A stretch of DNA of 64,000 bases from an uncultured Armatimonadota bacterium (GCA_903899015.1 CAIUHP010000043.1:216764-280763), one strand, 5' to 3'. Shown: positions 1 through 9,568, numbered from the stretch's first letter. Notes: a model not told the origin generated them from the letters alone. A program made the numbers and translations.

Positions 1-2
1 AG

Positions 3-272
3 TCTTTCAATTCCAGCCTTCGATTGTTCTCGGCTTACTCGTCTGATCTATCGATCGAAATCATTGAAGGAGATAAAGCAATCGATACCGCTTACTCAAG
101 TGCGCGAAATCGAGTTTTCTCCTTGATCCAAGCCACCCCAGCGGCAACCGAGCATCTCGTCCGGACGATCGAAGCGTTTCACGCGCTCGAACACGTTGCC
201 GATCATGCAGTAGCGATTGCCGTGAGGATGCGAATGCTTTACGACGCAGACACGTCTCATCGGTCCGACTAA
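3..272 (+). CDS. PhoU-like protein, C-terminal fragment
   Basis: The reading frame is open from the first bases of the window, so the 5' part of the gene lies outside. The visible ~89 residues are helical and end in a 'HALEHVADHAVAIAVRMR' stretch, which resembles the E-x-x-x-D-H-A motif that closes each three-helix bundle in PhoU proteins. PhoU-family proteins regulate phosphate transporters or accompany Pit-type transporters. The last four bases overlap the end of the convergent CNNM gene. The family assignment rests only on this short segment, and a DUF47/Pit-accessory protein is equally possible. Confidence 0.55.
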   Translation, partial: SFNSSLRLFSAYSSDLSIEIIEGDKAIDTAYSSARNRVFSLIQATPAATEHLVRTIEAFHALEHVADHAVAIAVRMRMLYDADTSHRSD

Positions 273-1597
273 AGACTGACCAGTTGAGGGTGTCCAAACT
301 CGGACTTGAGCTGAATGCTTACTCGAGTGATGCGTCTGCGAGCCATGTTCTCGACGCGCATCATCCCAATTGGAGTCTCAACACTGTCCCCGGTTCGAGG
401 TATGCGTTCCAATTCATTGATTACAATCGTAGCCAGAGTGTCGGTGTTTTCGCCTAGGTCGATATTGAGCCCAATCGCAGTGACGAGTTCATCAATCCGA
501 ACATCTGCTCGCGCTGAAATTCGACCGCTCGGATAAATATCAATCGGTTTGCGCTCGCTCTCCAGTCGATCTTCAAGATCGCCAAACACTTCTTCAACGA
601 CATCTTCTAACGTTACGAGGCCACTGGTACCGCCATATTCGTCCATGACGATCAGCATCTGAGTTTTCTCAACTCGCATACGCTCCAGGATTTTTGCCAT
701 GGGAAGGTTCTCTGGCACCGCGACCACCGGCCGAGCGATTTTCTCTAAACTTAAGTTAGCCGAATTGAGCTGCTTCACGATGTCGTGTAGGTAAACCACC
801 CCGACAACCTCATCAATGTCACCTCGGCAAACAGGCATCCGGCTATACGGAATCTCAATTAGCTTCGGCATCAGTTCTTCCTGAGTCAAATCTGCATCGA
901 GCCACTTAATGTCGATGCGATGAATCATGATGTCCTTAGCATCCAGAACATCGAGCCGAAGCGCTCGGGAAACCATATCCGCTTGCAGCTTATCGATGTT
1001 TCCCGAAACTCCGCCGGTCTGAATCAACATCAGAAGTTCGTCTTTGGGAATCGAATCATCATCGCGTTTCCGCATATTGATGCGAAGAGGCTTCAAGAGA
1101 AGATTGGCCGTCGACTGAGCCAAGATGATCAGCGGCTTCAAGACCGCGACGATAAACCTCAAGGGCGGAAACAGAAGTAGAGCCAAACGATCCGCGTGCT
1201 TCAGCGCGATATATTTCGGACAAAGTTCGCCTACGACCAAGAGAACGAAGACGACAACTAAATAAGACAGAACTCGAATCAAGCCGTTGTCAACGAAACG
1301 AAATTCACTCTCTAACCAGCCCGAAACATACGGTTCCGCGAAGCTACCAATGGCGATGCCGACCATCGTGATGCCGATCTGGGTGGCAGCGATATATGTC
1401 GACAGGTCGGCAAGTGCAGCGGCAAGTAGCTTGGCGTTCCTACTCCCCTTCTTGCCCATTGCTTCCAGGCGACTCCGGCGGGCACTTACGAGGGCATATT
1501 CTGCAGCCACGAAAAAAGCACTGCCCAGAATGAGCAATACACAAAAAAGCGGGCGCAAGGAATCCCAGACTTTAATCAGGCTTTCAGAACTCCCCAT
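269..1597 (-). CDS. CNNM/CorC-HlyC family membrane protein with CBS domains
   Basis: A 442-residue hemolysin C/CNNM-type protein, a family linked to divalent cation (Mg2+ or Co2+) efflux and wrongly named hemolysin. The order is canonical. A DUF21 domain with about four membrane segments occupies residues 1-200, including the 'AFFVAAEYALVSARRSR' motif. A CBS pair covers about 215-340, with 'MDEYGGTSGLVTLEDVVEE' typical of the second CBS, and a C-terminal CorC_HlyC domain follows at about 355-435. There is no Shine-Dalgarno sequence. Instead TACAAT lies 8 nt upstream of the ATG, which suggests a leaderless mRNA. Transport direction and ion cannot be read from sequence. Confidence 0.88.
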   Translation of the reverse strand: MGSSESLIKVWDSLRPLFCVLLILGSAFFVAAEYALVSARRSRLEAMGKKGSRNAKLLAAALADLSTYIAATQIGITMVGIAIGSFAEPYVSGWLESEFRFVDNGLIRVLSYLVVVFVLLVVGELCPKYIALKHADRLALLLFPPLRFIVAVLKPLIILAQSTANLLLKPLRINMRKRDDDSIPKDELLMLIQTGGVSGNIDKLQADMVSRALRLDVLDAKDIMIHRIDIKWLDADLTQEELMPKLIEIPYSRMPVCRGDIDEVVGVVYLHDIVKQLNSANLSLEKIARPVVAVPENLPMAKILERMRVEKTQMLIVMDEYGGTSGLVTLEDVVEEVFGDLEDRLESERKPIDIYPSGRISARADVRIDELVTAIGLNIDLGENTDTLATIVINELERIPRTGDSVETPIGMMRVENMARRRITRVSIQLKSEFGHPQLVSL

Positions 1598-1615
1598 GTG
1601 GGGTTATTGTATCAG

Positions 1616-2062
1616 TCACCGCGGCAAGCCGGGGAAAAGCTCGTGACTCATGCTCCGAACGTCGACCTTCCATTCGCCATCCACTTTAACCATGGGAAGC
1701 TCGACGGCCTCGTCATAGGCACCGGGACGATCCGCATCCTTGATGATTCTAAATCGAACGGAGCCCAGATTGTCTCCTGATTGGCTTGCACCTTCGACAT
1801 GGTAGGCAAAAGTGTAATATTTTCCAGCATGGTTCACGCACTGATCCCACTCTTTGCGGATCAGCTCGGGCGACGTACCGCTCATCATGCTCATCTTCGT
1901 TAAGGTGTCGACATCGTGTCGCTCAAGCGCGTCAAGAAAACGCGTACCCACTGAAGAGACTGACTCTTTACTAAACAAAAGGATCGCCGTGATAAACACC
2001 ACGGATACTATGCTCGCCAGCATTAGAATGCTTACTCGGCCAGACTGCTTCATCGGACTCAT
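1616..2062 (-). CDS. small membrane-anchored or secreted protein (NTF2-like/DUF4878-type)
   Basis: I place the start at the ATG giving 'MSPMKQSGRVSIL', because a GAGG ribosome-binding site sits just upstream. An upstream in-frame start would add 47 residues that overlap the preceding gene. The 148-residue product has one N-terminal hydrophobic segment (about residues 10-28). A soluble domain follows, with 'FLDALERHDVDTLTKM' and ending in 'VKVDGEWKVDVRSM'. That layout is typical of DUF4878/NTF2-like extracytoplasmic domains. It probably shares an operon with the similar gene 23 bp upstream. Its function is unknown. Confidence 0.6.
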   Translation of the reverse strand: MSPMKQSGRVSILMLASIVSVVFITAILLFSKESVSSVGTRFLDALERHDVDTLTKMSMMSGTSPELIRKEWDQCVNHAGKYYTFAYHVEGASQSGDNLGSVRFRIIKDADRPGAYDEAVELPMVKVDGEWKVDVRSMSHELFPGLPR

Positions 2063-2085
2063 ATTTAACCTCAATCCGGACCCTA

Positions 2086-2541
2086 TCAGAAGCCTTGAGC
2101 TCCTCTTAGGCTCGGTAATGTATCGCCAAGGATCGTCGCCGTCTTGTTGGCGTCGACTAACCAAGACTTTCCCCTCCTTACTACAACCCAAATCATTGCC
2201 CATTGAGTGCCCAAAGGATAGTCCGGTTGGGGAGGAATTGTAAAAAGAACCGCTGCTCGCACCTCATTATCAGTGCGCTCCATCTGTGCAAGCTGCATTG
2301 TGGCTCCGTATTGGTACCACTCTTTCAGCTTTTGCTTAAGAAAAACAACACTGCTAACTTGAGCATTTTCCGCGATGACCATTTTTAGCCCTTCGTCGTT
2401 GTCGTTGAGACTCAACTCATTAAAGCGGCGAATGGCACTTTCAGGGCCGTAATCTTGGAGCTGATAGAACACGCCGACGGTAAGGCAAGCCAAGAGGGTT
2501 GCCGCTAATATCGCTAACAGTCGTCGATGTCCAGTTTTCAA
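2086..2541 (-). CDS. small signal-anchored protein of unknown function
   Basis: A 151-residue protein with a basic N-terminus and one hydrophobic helix ('LLAILAATLLACLTVGVFY'), followed by a soluble domain. Like the downstream gene, that domain starts with a 'RRFNELSLNDNDEGLK' helix and ends in a beta-rich 'WVVVRRGKSWLVDAN' segment, so the two look like diverged relatives of an NTF2-like fold. It is the first gene of a two-gene unit. The cysteine in the hydrophobic segment does not form a convincing lipobox. No specific function can be assigned. Confidence 0.6.
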   Translation of the reverse strand: MKTGHRRLLAILAATLLACLTVGVFYQLQDYGPESAIRRFNELSLNDNDEGLKMVIAENAQVSSVVFLKQKLKEWYQYGATMQLAQMERTDNEVRAAVLFTIPPQPDYPLGTQWAMIWVVVRRGKSWLVDANKTATILGDTLPSLRGAQGF

Positions 2542-2658
2542 TCAATAAAGCTTACCTATCAGTGAACTCTTTCCAAGACAATGCGTCGCTACCCACTATC
2601 ACATACGGGAAGGACTGTGCCAAATTGCGCGTTTTGACGGATACTAGAGAGGCGAACT

Positions 2659-3894
2659 ATGAGTAACTCACTGACTCGAAGAGATGTAATCAAAGGTGGC
2701 GGTATGATCGCGGTGGGCTTAGTCGCCCCAAGATGGCTTTCGAGCATTGCCCAAGCCGATGTGCTGCGCCAGGCAAAGGGTGATAAGGCAGCCAGTGACA
2801 CGATCCTTGTGGTTTGCCAGTGGTCAGGTGGAAACGACGGATTGAATACCGTCATTCCTTATGCCAACAAAGCCTATTACAAATTACGCCCCATGATTGG
2901 CGTCCCAGACTCGAAAGTCCTCAAGCTCACAAACGAGATGGGCCTCAATCCTGGGCTCACCGGATTGCAGGAACTCTACCAAAAAGGAAAAGTTGCGATC
3001 ATCCAAAATGTTGGGTACCCGCAACCCAACCGATCCCACTTTAAGAGCATGGAGATCTGGCAATCTGCAAGCCCAGAAAGTAAGCTGAAATACGGTTGGC
3101 TCGGTCGCCACTTCGATAATGAACTCCGGTCCCATCCTTTGAATCCAGTCGTCGCTCTCGGACTTTCCACCGAACAACCCCTCGCACTTGCTGGCCAAGA
3201 CTCCAGCATTCCGTGTTTTGCAAGTCTCGCCGACCTCCGCAACATGATCGGTGACGCAGATTCGGAACGCATGCTCCGAGAAATTCAGGGCATGGATGCA
3301 GCCAACGGAACCGCCACCCGAGCCGTTCAGAATGCAAGCAAGTCGGCTCTGGATGCTGTTAGCATCCTTCAGAAACAGTTGGCAACTTACAAGTCTCAAT
3401 CGACTTATGGTAACGATGCCTTCGGCAGCGGTTTCAAACAGATTGCTCAGCTCATCGCCACCTCCCCATCAACACGCGTGGTCTACTTCCAAGCAGGAGG
3501 ATTCGATACTCACGCTCGTCAAGTAGAACAGCACCAGAGACTTCTGCAGAGCTTTGGAAACGCGATGAATACGTTCCAAAAAGAGATGGAAGCGATTGGC
3601 AAGGCGGACAAGGTTGTCACCCTCGTCTTCTCCGAATTCGGCCGCAGGGCTCAGGAAAATGCCAGCCTCGGAACCGATCATGGAGCAGCCGCTCCTATGT
3701 TTCTCGTAGGCAACAAAGTGAAAGGTGGACTCCACGGCCCGATCCCAGATCTTGACAATCTTAGAGAGGGTGATATCCAACACACCCAAGACTTCCGAGA
3801 AGTCTACGCCGCCACGCTGGATCATTGGATGGGAGGCGATTCTGAAACCGTCCTCGGTCAGAAGTTCTCTCCAGTCGACGTATTCACAGCTTAA
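2659..3894 (+). CDS. DUF1501 family Tat-exported protein
   Basis: A 411-residue DUF1501 protein, a family in the alkaline-phosphatase/sulfatase fold. It begins with a twin-arginine signal ('TRRDVIKGGGMIAVGLVAP', residues 7-25), so it should be exported folded. Family-typical segments are visible: 'QWSGGNDGLNTVIPY', 'FDTHARQVEQH' and 'FSEFGRRAQENASLGTDHG'. The last two supply the metal-binding Asp, His and Glu residues. Family members are usually paired with DUF1800 or DUF1549/1553 genes, but no partner is adjacent here. The ribosome-binding site GAGAGGCG precedes the ATG, and a strong terminator follows. The substrate is unknown for the family. Confidence 0.88.
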   Translation: MSNSLTRRDVIKGGGMIAVGLVAPRWLSSIAQADVLRQAKGDKAASDTILVVCQWSGGNDGLNTVIPYANKAYYKLRPMIGVPDSKVLKLTNEMGLNPGLTGLQELYQKGKVAIIQNVGYPQPNRSHFKSMEIWQSASPESKLKYGWLGRHFDNELRSHPLNPVVALGLSTEQPLALAGQDSSIPCFASLADLRNMIGDADSERMLREIQGMDAANGTATRAVQNASKSALDAVSILQKQLATYKSQSTYGNDAFGSGFKQIAQLIATSPSTRVVYFQAGGFDTHARQVEQHQRLLQSFGNAMNTFQKEMEAIGKADKVVTLVFSEFGRRAQENASLGTDHGAAAPMFLVGNKVKGGLHGPIPDLDNLREGDIQHTQDFREVYAATLDHWMGGDSETVLGQKFSPVDVFTA

Positions 3895-3911
3895 ATAGAC
3901 CCGACCCTAAC

Positions 3912-3955
3912 CGTGCACCTGGCCCAAAGAGTCGGCCCGGTGCACGTTTCTATTT
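3912..3955 (+). terminator. rho-independent terminator of the DUF1501 gene
   Basis: Arms CGTGCACC (3912-3919) and GGTGCACG (3939-3946) pair perfectly, and an inner GGCC/GGCC extends the stem across a 9-nt loop. A T-rich tract TTTCTATTT follows. It lies 17 bp after the stop codon. Confidence 0.75.
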
Positions 3956-4354
3956 AGATGTTATCCATCCTTCATAAGTCCGCACCAGGATTTGCTTTCA
4001 GAATCGCGTCTGACTGAGGCATCCAAATTCTTTGAATGGCTAAAACGTGCTTCGAGACAAGGGAAAGAGCTAAGACTTGGGTACGCGCAGGGCGTAAATT
4101 TCGTGAATTGCCCAAACCACAAAGGATGAGTGCTGGAATCCTCAAGACCGAACACTTCTTGAGTCTAGCGGCCAGAACTGCGATCAACATCTTGAAATCA
4201 AGGCCCGATTCCATATGATAGAGTCGGACCTGCCACTCGCAAAGCAGATAACAGTCCCAACGATAGTGAAAGGAAACAACGGACAGATGTGCAGAGAAAG
4301 CCATCCTCGTCCTATACTTTCTTGGACTGACTCAATTTCAGCCCAAACCACTCC
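3956..4354 (-). other. gene-poor stretch with possible decayed coding sequence
   Basis: About 400 bp without a convincing gene. On the minus strand a 110-codon frame (3972-4304) has no recognisable fold. Its last residues, 'RIWMPQSDAILKANPGADL', read like a genuine protein C-terminus and faintly recall the 'PIPQSEIDANP' ending of SusD/RagB proteins. There is no ribosome-binding site and composition is mixed, so this may be a gene remnant or chance. Confidence 0.25.
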
Positions 4355-7078
4355 ATGAAGCCTCCCGTTCTAACCATTTCTGCCGTCGCCCTTGCCTTTA
4401 CTGCCATTGGAGGTGTGGTCGCTTCTGCGCGCCAACCAACGGCTGTTAACGGCATCAAACCCGATCCATGCTGCAGTGAATATCGATTCAATATTTCGGG
4501 CAGTGTGCAGCATCGCAAGATTTCCGACGACATGAAGATTGATGTCACAGGTGCGCGGGCAGACTACAGCGAAGAGATTTACGGAAAGAGCTTTTTCATC
4601 TCTCTTCCTGGCTTACCGGATGGCAAGTATTCAGTGTCCGTATTGATGGCAGAAACCTACTACCGATCCCCAGGACAGCGTCGATTTGATATCTCGTCGG
4701 GTGGCCGAAAACTTGTCGAGAACTTAGACCTTGTCGAAATCGCGGGATATGCAAAAGGCTATGTTTTCAAAACGGAAATCAATCATGCCGCCGATTCCAT
4801 CGGAGGACCGCTTTCCTTGCAATTCGATGCCCACAGCGACAACGCGACCGTCGACGCCATTGAGGTGCGTGATGTAAACGGAACCCTGGTGGCTCGGGCA
4901 ACCGCAAATGACCTGGTAAGCCTCGAAGATCGTGCCGCCCAAACCATCCCCAAAGTGACATCTCCGGTCATTTACACTGATCCAAACCAAACGGTTGAGC
5001 GCCGAGTTGCCGACCTCGTGAGAAGGTTATCCCTCAAAGAGAAAGTCGAGCAACTTATGGATTCAGCTCCCCCCATTGAACGACTGGGTGTTCCTGGCTA
5101 TAACTATTGGAACGAGTGCCTTCACGGTGTCGCGCGGGCAGGCCACGCGACCGTGTTTCCCCAAGCAATCGGCATGGCCTCCGCCTGGGATCCCACTTTA
5201 ATGCACCAAGTCGCAGATACGATTGCGACCGAAGCCCGTGCAAAAAACAATGCCGCCAGAGCAGCAAACCCGAGAGGAACCGCGCGGTATTACGGTTTGA
5301 CGTTCTGGACTCCCAATATCAACATCTTTCGTGATCCACGATGGGGACGCGGACAGGAAACATATGGAGAAGATCCATTCCTTACGTCTCGCTTGGCTGT
5401 CGGATTCATCACCGGCTTGCAAGGCGACGATCCTCGCTATGTAAAGGCAATGGCATGTGCCAAGCACTTTGCCGTTCATAGCGGCCCAGAAAGAACACGC
5501 CACGTGTTTGACGCCTTGCCAACGGAGCGAGATCTCTTTGAGACCTATCTTCCTCAGTTTGAAGCTGCCGTGCGAGAAGGTCATGTGGGTATCGTTATGT
5601 CTGCCTATAATGCGGTCAATGGGGTTCCAGCCCCCGCAAGCAAGTTCCTTCTGACCGATGTCTTACGCAAACGATGGGGCTTCAAGGGCCATGTCGTTTC
5701 GGATTGCGGGGCAATCGACGATGTCTATGCTCAACACAAATACGTCGCGACCAAAGAGCAAGCTTCAGCCCTATCCGTTAAGGCTGGTACCGACATTGAA
5801 TGCGGAGGATCCTACGCTGCCCTAGTCGGCGCGGTGAATCAAAAACTCATTAAGGAATCGGAGATCGACATCGCCCTGAAGCATGTTTTGACTTCAAGGT
5901 TCCGACTCGGTTTGTTCGACCCGCAAGACAAATGTGCTTACCTGCGAATCCCAGCCACCGAGAATAACACCGCTGCGCATGGCGAGATTGCCCTCAAGAC
6001 TGCACGCGAATCGATGACCCTACTCAAGAACAATGGGGTCTTGCCACTATCACGAACAAAAGTTCATCGCATCGCCTTGATCGGCCCGAACGCAGACTCC
6101 GTAGATGCTCTTGTCGGAAACTATAACGGCGATCCATCGAACCCGATTACCGTTAAGAAAGGCATTGAATCTGAGGCAGGTTCGGATATCGAAATCAACT
6201 ATGTGAAAGGTTGCCCTCTTGCCACCAGGAAAGGAGTCGCTTTTCCCTCATTTGAAGACGCAATTCAAGCCGCGCAGAATGCCGATGCGGTGATTTTCGT
6301 AGGCGGCTTAGATGCTCAACTTGAAGGCGAAGAGATGCGTAGCGAATTCGAAGGTTTCGACGGCGGAGATCGCTCTCGGATTGAACTACCGAAGGTTCAA
6401 AACCAACTATTGAGAGCACTGCAAGCGACTGGCAAACCCGTGATTTTTGTCAACCTAAGCGGAAGCGCAATTGCGTTGCCATGGGAAGCAGATCACCTCT
6501 CCGCTATTTTGCAGGCTTGGTATCCCGGACAAGAAGGTGGGACCGCCGTCGCTGACGTGCTGTTTGGCAAGGCCAATCCCGCCGGGCGACTACCGGTTAC
6601 GTTCTATCGTTCGACAACCGACTTGCCCTCGTTCTCTGATTATTCGATGTCGAATCGCACTTACCGGTATTTCAAAGGACAGCCTCTGTTCCCATTCGGT
6701 TTCGGCCTCAGTTACACCCATTTTGAGTACGGCAAGATTCATTGCAGTGCCCCTGAATTAAGGGAAAATGGAAAAATTAGCTTGACCGTCCCGGTTAAAA
6801 ACACGGGCGATAGAGATGGGGATGAAGTCGTCCAAGTCTATGTTCGCAGACTGGATTCCACAATCGAGAACCCAATCCATAGCCTGGCTGCCTTCCAGCG
6901 GGTGTCGATTCCCAAAGGAACGAGTTCAAAGGTCACGCTTACACTGCCGGCAACCGCGCTGCATCACTGGGATCCTTCGAAGAAATCGTATATCGTCGAA
7001 CCAGGCAAGTTCCTAATTGAAGTTGGCGCATCGTCCGCCGACATTCGTCAGTCGGTTCAGATGAACGTTACTCGGTAA
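4355..7078 (+). CDS. malectin-domain GH3 glycosidase (beta-xylosidase/glucosidase type)
   Basis: A 907-residue secreted glycoside hydrolase. A signal-like N-terminus ends near 'VVASA' (about residue 24). A malectin-like carbohydrate-binding domain follows at about 40-180 ('YGKSFFISLPGLPDGKYSV', 'AETYYRSPGQRRFDI'). The GH3 N-terminal barrel spans about 210-530 with 'YNYWNECLHGVARAG' and the nucleophile Asp450 in 'HVVSDCGAIDD'. The GH3 C-terminal domain covers about 560-780 ('SMTLLKNNGVLPL', 'AWYPGQEGGTAVADVLFG'), and a fibronectin-III-like domain ends the protein. The 'WNECLHG' and 'SDCGAI' variants are those of the BxlA-like xylosidase/arabinosidase branch, so xylan-type oligosaccharides are the likeliest substrate (inference). 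Confidence 0.9.
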   Translation: MKPPVLTISAVALAFTAIGGVVASARQPTAVNGIKPDPCCSEYRFNISGSVQHRKISDDMKIDVTGARADYSEEIYGKSFFISLPGLPDGKYSVSVLMAETYYRSPGQRRFDISSGGRKLVENLDLVEIAGYAKGYVFKTEINHAADSIGGPLSLQFDAHSDNATVDAIEVRDVNGTLVARATANDLVSLEDRAAQTIPKVTSPVIYTDPNQTVERRVADLVRRLSLKEKVEQLMDSAPPIERLGVPGYNYWNECLHGVARAGHATVFPQAIGMASAWDPTLMHQVADTIATEARAKNNAARAANPRGTARYYGLTFWTPNINIFRDPRWGRGQETYGEDPFLTSRLAVGFITGLQGDDPRYVKAMACAKHFAVHSGPERTRHVFDALPTERDLFETYLPQFEAAVREGHVGIVMSAYNAVNGVPAPASKFLLTDVLRKRWGFKGHVVSDCGAIDDVYAQHKYVATKEQASALSVKAGTDIECGGSYAALVGAVNQKLIKESEIDIALKHVLTSRFRLGLFDPQDKCAYLRIPATENNTAAHGEIALKTARESMTLLKNNGVLPLSRTKVHRIALIGPNADSVDALVGNYNGDPSNPITVKKGIESEAGSDIEINYVKGCPLATRKGVAFPSFEDAIQAAQNADAVIFVGGLDAQLEGEEMRSEFEGFDGGDRSRIELPKVQNQLLRALQATGKPVIFVNLSGSAIALPWEADHLSAILQAWYPGQEGGTAVADVLFGKANPAGRLPVTFYRSTTDLPSFSDYSMSNRTYRYFKGQPLFPFGFGLSYTHFEYGKIHCSAPELRENGKISLTVPVKNTGDRDGDEVVQVYVRRLDSTIENPIHSLAAFQRVSIPKGTSSKVTLTLPATALHHWDPSKKSYIVEPGKFLIEVGASSADIRQSVQMNVTR

Positions 7079-7096
7079 CCAAAAACTCTCACCGCA

Positions 7097-8539
7097 CTAC
7101 GGATTTTGGCGGAGGTGATCTGAAATCACCTTCGCCTTCCTCTTTATTGACTTCTTGGTTATCTTTTCAACGACCGTAGTCTCGAAAGTCAAAACCTGAC
7201 CGTAGGCACTGGCTTTGATCTTGACCTTTCCGGTCTCTAGCGGATGCAAGGAGCCACCTTGGTCGATCCAAGCCGCACCCTGGGCACCCCAGATAACGTC
7301 GGAGTTTGCAACCTGATTACCATCAAGGGTTAAGTGAATATCGGTCTGGCCAGTGAGCTTGATTTGCTTGGGTACAACGATCTTCAGATCACCTTTGTAG
7401 GCAACCAACTTCGGTCCAAAAAGGAGCACGCCGTTGGATACCGGCCTTTCAGATCCGTCGCTTGGGCGATTTACGGTGACTCCCATCAGATGCATACAAG
7501 TGGAGCCCCCACCATCTAAATTGAGGGCATCGACGCATCCGAGCCGGAGCATGATCTTTGCCATTTCTTCGAGCGTAGCTCCCACGCTGATTTCTTGACG
7601 ACCATCAACCGCGACCATCCAAATGTCGCCTTCAGCCGTGCGACCAATCGCTGTTCGAGGATGTCGTTTTGCGTAGAATGCCGGCCCAAAGCCTTCCGCC
7701 TCACCGTCGATGGCTATCTTGCTATCTTTTAAGAGAACCGGACCACCGCCGATCACGTTCTCGATTTTCTCCCAATCGAACCCTGTGGTTTGGATCTGGA
7801 TTTTCAGCTTCTGCCCCGGTTTCATGGCCGACACCTGAGCTATCTTGTCTCCAGTAGCGATGATCAGCGCCTTTCCTTCGGGAACCTTCGTCTCTTTGGC
7901 GTCGGGAAGAACATATGCCAACGTCCCCGTGATTTCGGTGCTAGGCGACCAAATAGGACTGGTCAAATTGATAACCGCGGTGACATTGGGAACCGGACTT
8001 GTCGCCGTCCCTTCCGCGGGCGTATAAACCACCACTTGGTTGGCTCCGCAAGGCTGATTAATGGCATCGAGGTGGATGGCAGTGCCATCCTCGGGAGTGA
8101 TTGTGGAAGTTGTGCTGCAGAACCCGACCGCAGACTGGTGGGGCCCCCAAGCAAAGACCGCCCGGTTCCGATTAGGCGTGTCCAACAATTCACCTTCACG
8201 AACCATGAGCCCGATTGGCGCTCCCTGGGTGAATGAGAAGAAATCGCCGTTGATACCCGCGATTGCAGATTCCTGGGACACCATTTGCGCAGGAGTCAAG
8301 CGTCCCTTCACAGTTCCCGTCTCATTGATCGTGTGGCCCGCAAGTTCGGGCATCACTTTCAAGCCTGGCGTCCCCAGGCTTAAGCGGAGGGCGTGTACGA
8401 TCAAAGGCGTATCCGTGTCGACATCCATCCGATAAGTCAGACCGGGTGAAACAATTTTCTCCCACGTCTGAATCTTGGGGGCTTGGCTAAAGGCGGTCGA
8501 AGCAAGGCCGATGGCCAGAAAAATGGTTCTTAGTCGCAT
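7097..8539 (-). CDS. secreted phosphodiester glycosidase (NAGPA/DUF2233 domain)
   Basis: A 480-residue protein with a Sec signal peptide ('MRLRTIFLAIGLASTAFSQ', cut after about residue 19). It has a phosphodiester glycosidase (NAGPA-type) domain at about residues 45-370. Hallmarks are 'AGINGDFFSFTQGAPIGLMV', 'RHPRTAIGRTAEGDIWMVAVDGR' and 'LGCVDALNLDGGGSTCM'. The family removes N-acetylglucosamine or related sugars from phosphodiesters. The C-terminal ~100 residues resemble an Ig-like domain followed by a basic tail. It overlaps the end of ldcA by 10 bp, so the two genes are co-transcribed in the order ldcA then this gene. A cell-envelope or exopolymer role is plausible. Confidence 0.85.
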   Translation of the reverse strand: MRLRTIFLAIGLASTAFSQAPKIQTWEKIVSPGLTYRMDVDTDTPLIVHALRLSLGTPGLKVMPELAGHTINETGTVKGRLTPAQMVSQESAIAGINGDFFSFTQGAPIGLMVREGELLDTPNRNRAVFAWGPHQSAVGFCSTTSTITPEDGTAIHLDAINQPCGANQVVVYTPAEGTATSPVPNVTAVINLTSPIWSPSTEITGTLAYVLPDAKETKVPEGKALIIATGDKIAQVSAMKPGQKLKIQIQTTGFDWEKIENVIGGGPVLLKDSKIAIDGEAEGFGPAFYAKRHPRTAIGRTAEGDIWMVAVDGRQEISVGATLEEMAKIMLRLGCVDALNLDGGGSTCMHLMGVTVNRPSDGSERPVSNGVLLFGPKLVAYKGDLKIVVPKQIKLTGQTDIHLTLDGNQVANSDVIWGAQGAAWIDQGGSLHPLETGKVKIKASAYGQVLTFETTVVEKITKKSIKRKAKVISDHLRQNP

Positions 8540-9444
8540 AGAGTCTCTAGATAAGTTAAGGTGCCGTCGTCAGCGTCGAGCCGAGCTTCAACTCCAAGTG
8601 GAATCGTAAGCATATTCTTCATGTGGCCGAATGGATAGCCGATGACCATGGGTTTGCCTAACGGGGCGAGCCTTTCAATAATGATCTCTTTCCAAGGTCG
8701 GTCGCCAATATCCTTATCCACCTTTTCGTCCGTTCGAGTCATCTCCCCGATCACGAAGCCCGATGCTTTGGCTGCAAGACCACTATGGACCAAATGGGTA
8801 AACATCGCATCGATTCGGTGAGGCATTTCATCCACATCTTCGATAAACAAGATCTTTCCTTCGACATCAACTTCGTTCGGCGTACCAACCGAGTCCATCA
8901 GGAGACACATACATCCACCAACCGTCTTGCCGGTCCCGATGCCACCAACCACCGTAGTCGCACGAGGCGCTTCCAGCGGTACCGTCAGGTCGTTGCGCAG
9001 GATTCTAGACAGGGATTCCAATACAAACGGTTGCCTCGGATAGTGGAGCGTTAACGCCATCGGAGAATGAACTGTCGGCATACCTCGCCGGTTGAGAGCC
9101 GCATGGAGCGTTGTGACATCGCTAAACCCCAACAACATCTTGTGAGATCGCACAATGCGGTCGAGGTCGAGGAATGGGAACAGGCGAACACATCCGTAAC
9201 CGCCTCGAGTACACAGGACCGCATGCGTTTCCTCGTCCTCAAACGCAGCCATTAAGTCAGCCGCTCGGTCCTTATCGGTACCCGCGAGGTATCCATCAGC
9301 CTCAAGGGCATGAGGGGCGATTTTTGTGCGATAGCCCTGTCCTTCTAGCCAAGTGGTGATGAATTCAAGCTTATCTGCGGAAAGAGGCGAGGCGGGCGTG
9401 ACGAGTTGGACCGTGTCGCCTTTGCGGAGTGGATGGAGCTTCAT
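8530..9444 (-). CDS. ldcA: murein LD-carboxypeptidase (peptidase S66)
   Basis: A 304-residue cytoplasmic S66-family serine peptidase, which trims the terminal D-alanine from muropeptide tetrapeptides during cell-wall recycling. The catalytic triad is visible: Ser108 in 'LLGFSDVTTLHAAL', Glu202 in 'ILFIEDVDEMPHR' and a C-terminal His in 'VIGYPFGHMKNM'. The 'TRGGYGCVRLFPFLD' substrate-pocket segment is also present. Length matches the family. Some S66 members instead cleave microcin C-type antibiotics (MccF), which cannot be excluded. Confidence 0.88.
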   Translation of the reverse strand: MKLHPLRKGDTVQLVTPASPLSADKLEFITTWLEGQGYRTKIAPHALEADGYLAGTDKDRAADLMAAFEDEETHAVLCTRGGYGCVRLFPFLDLDRIVRSHKMLLGFSDVTTLHAALNRRGMPTVHSPMALTLHYPRQPFVLESLSRILRNDLTVPLEAPRATTVVGGIGTGKTVGGCMCLLMDSVGTPNEVDVEGKILFIEDVDEMPHRIDAMFTHLVHSGLAAKASGFVIGEMTRTDEKVDKDIGDRPWKEIIIERLAPLGKPMVIGYPFGHMKNMLTIPLGVEARLDADDGTLTYLETLCD

Positions 9445-9499
9445 GGGGCTTAGGTATTAAAGACGGTAGTGCGTCCGCGAACGTGCCTTAAAATAGCCC

Positions 9500-9547
9500 A
9501 CCAAAAAGGAATCGGCAGGGTTCACCACGAGGCGAACCCTGCCGATT
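9500..9547 (-). terminator. terminator of the rpmH-rnpA-yidD-yidC-jag operon
   Basis: A perfect 14-bp stem (9510-9523 with 9534-9547, arm AATCGGCAGGGTTC) encloses a 10-nt loop. On the minus strand it is followed by CCTTTTTGG. It lies about 20 bp beyond the jag stop codon. Confidence 0.85.
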
Positions 9548-9568
9548 TTGTCTTTCCGACCGAACGAG

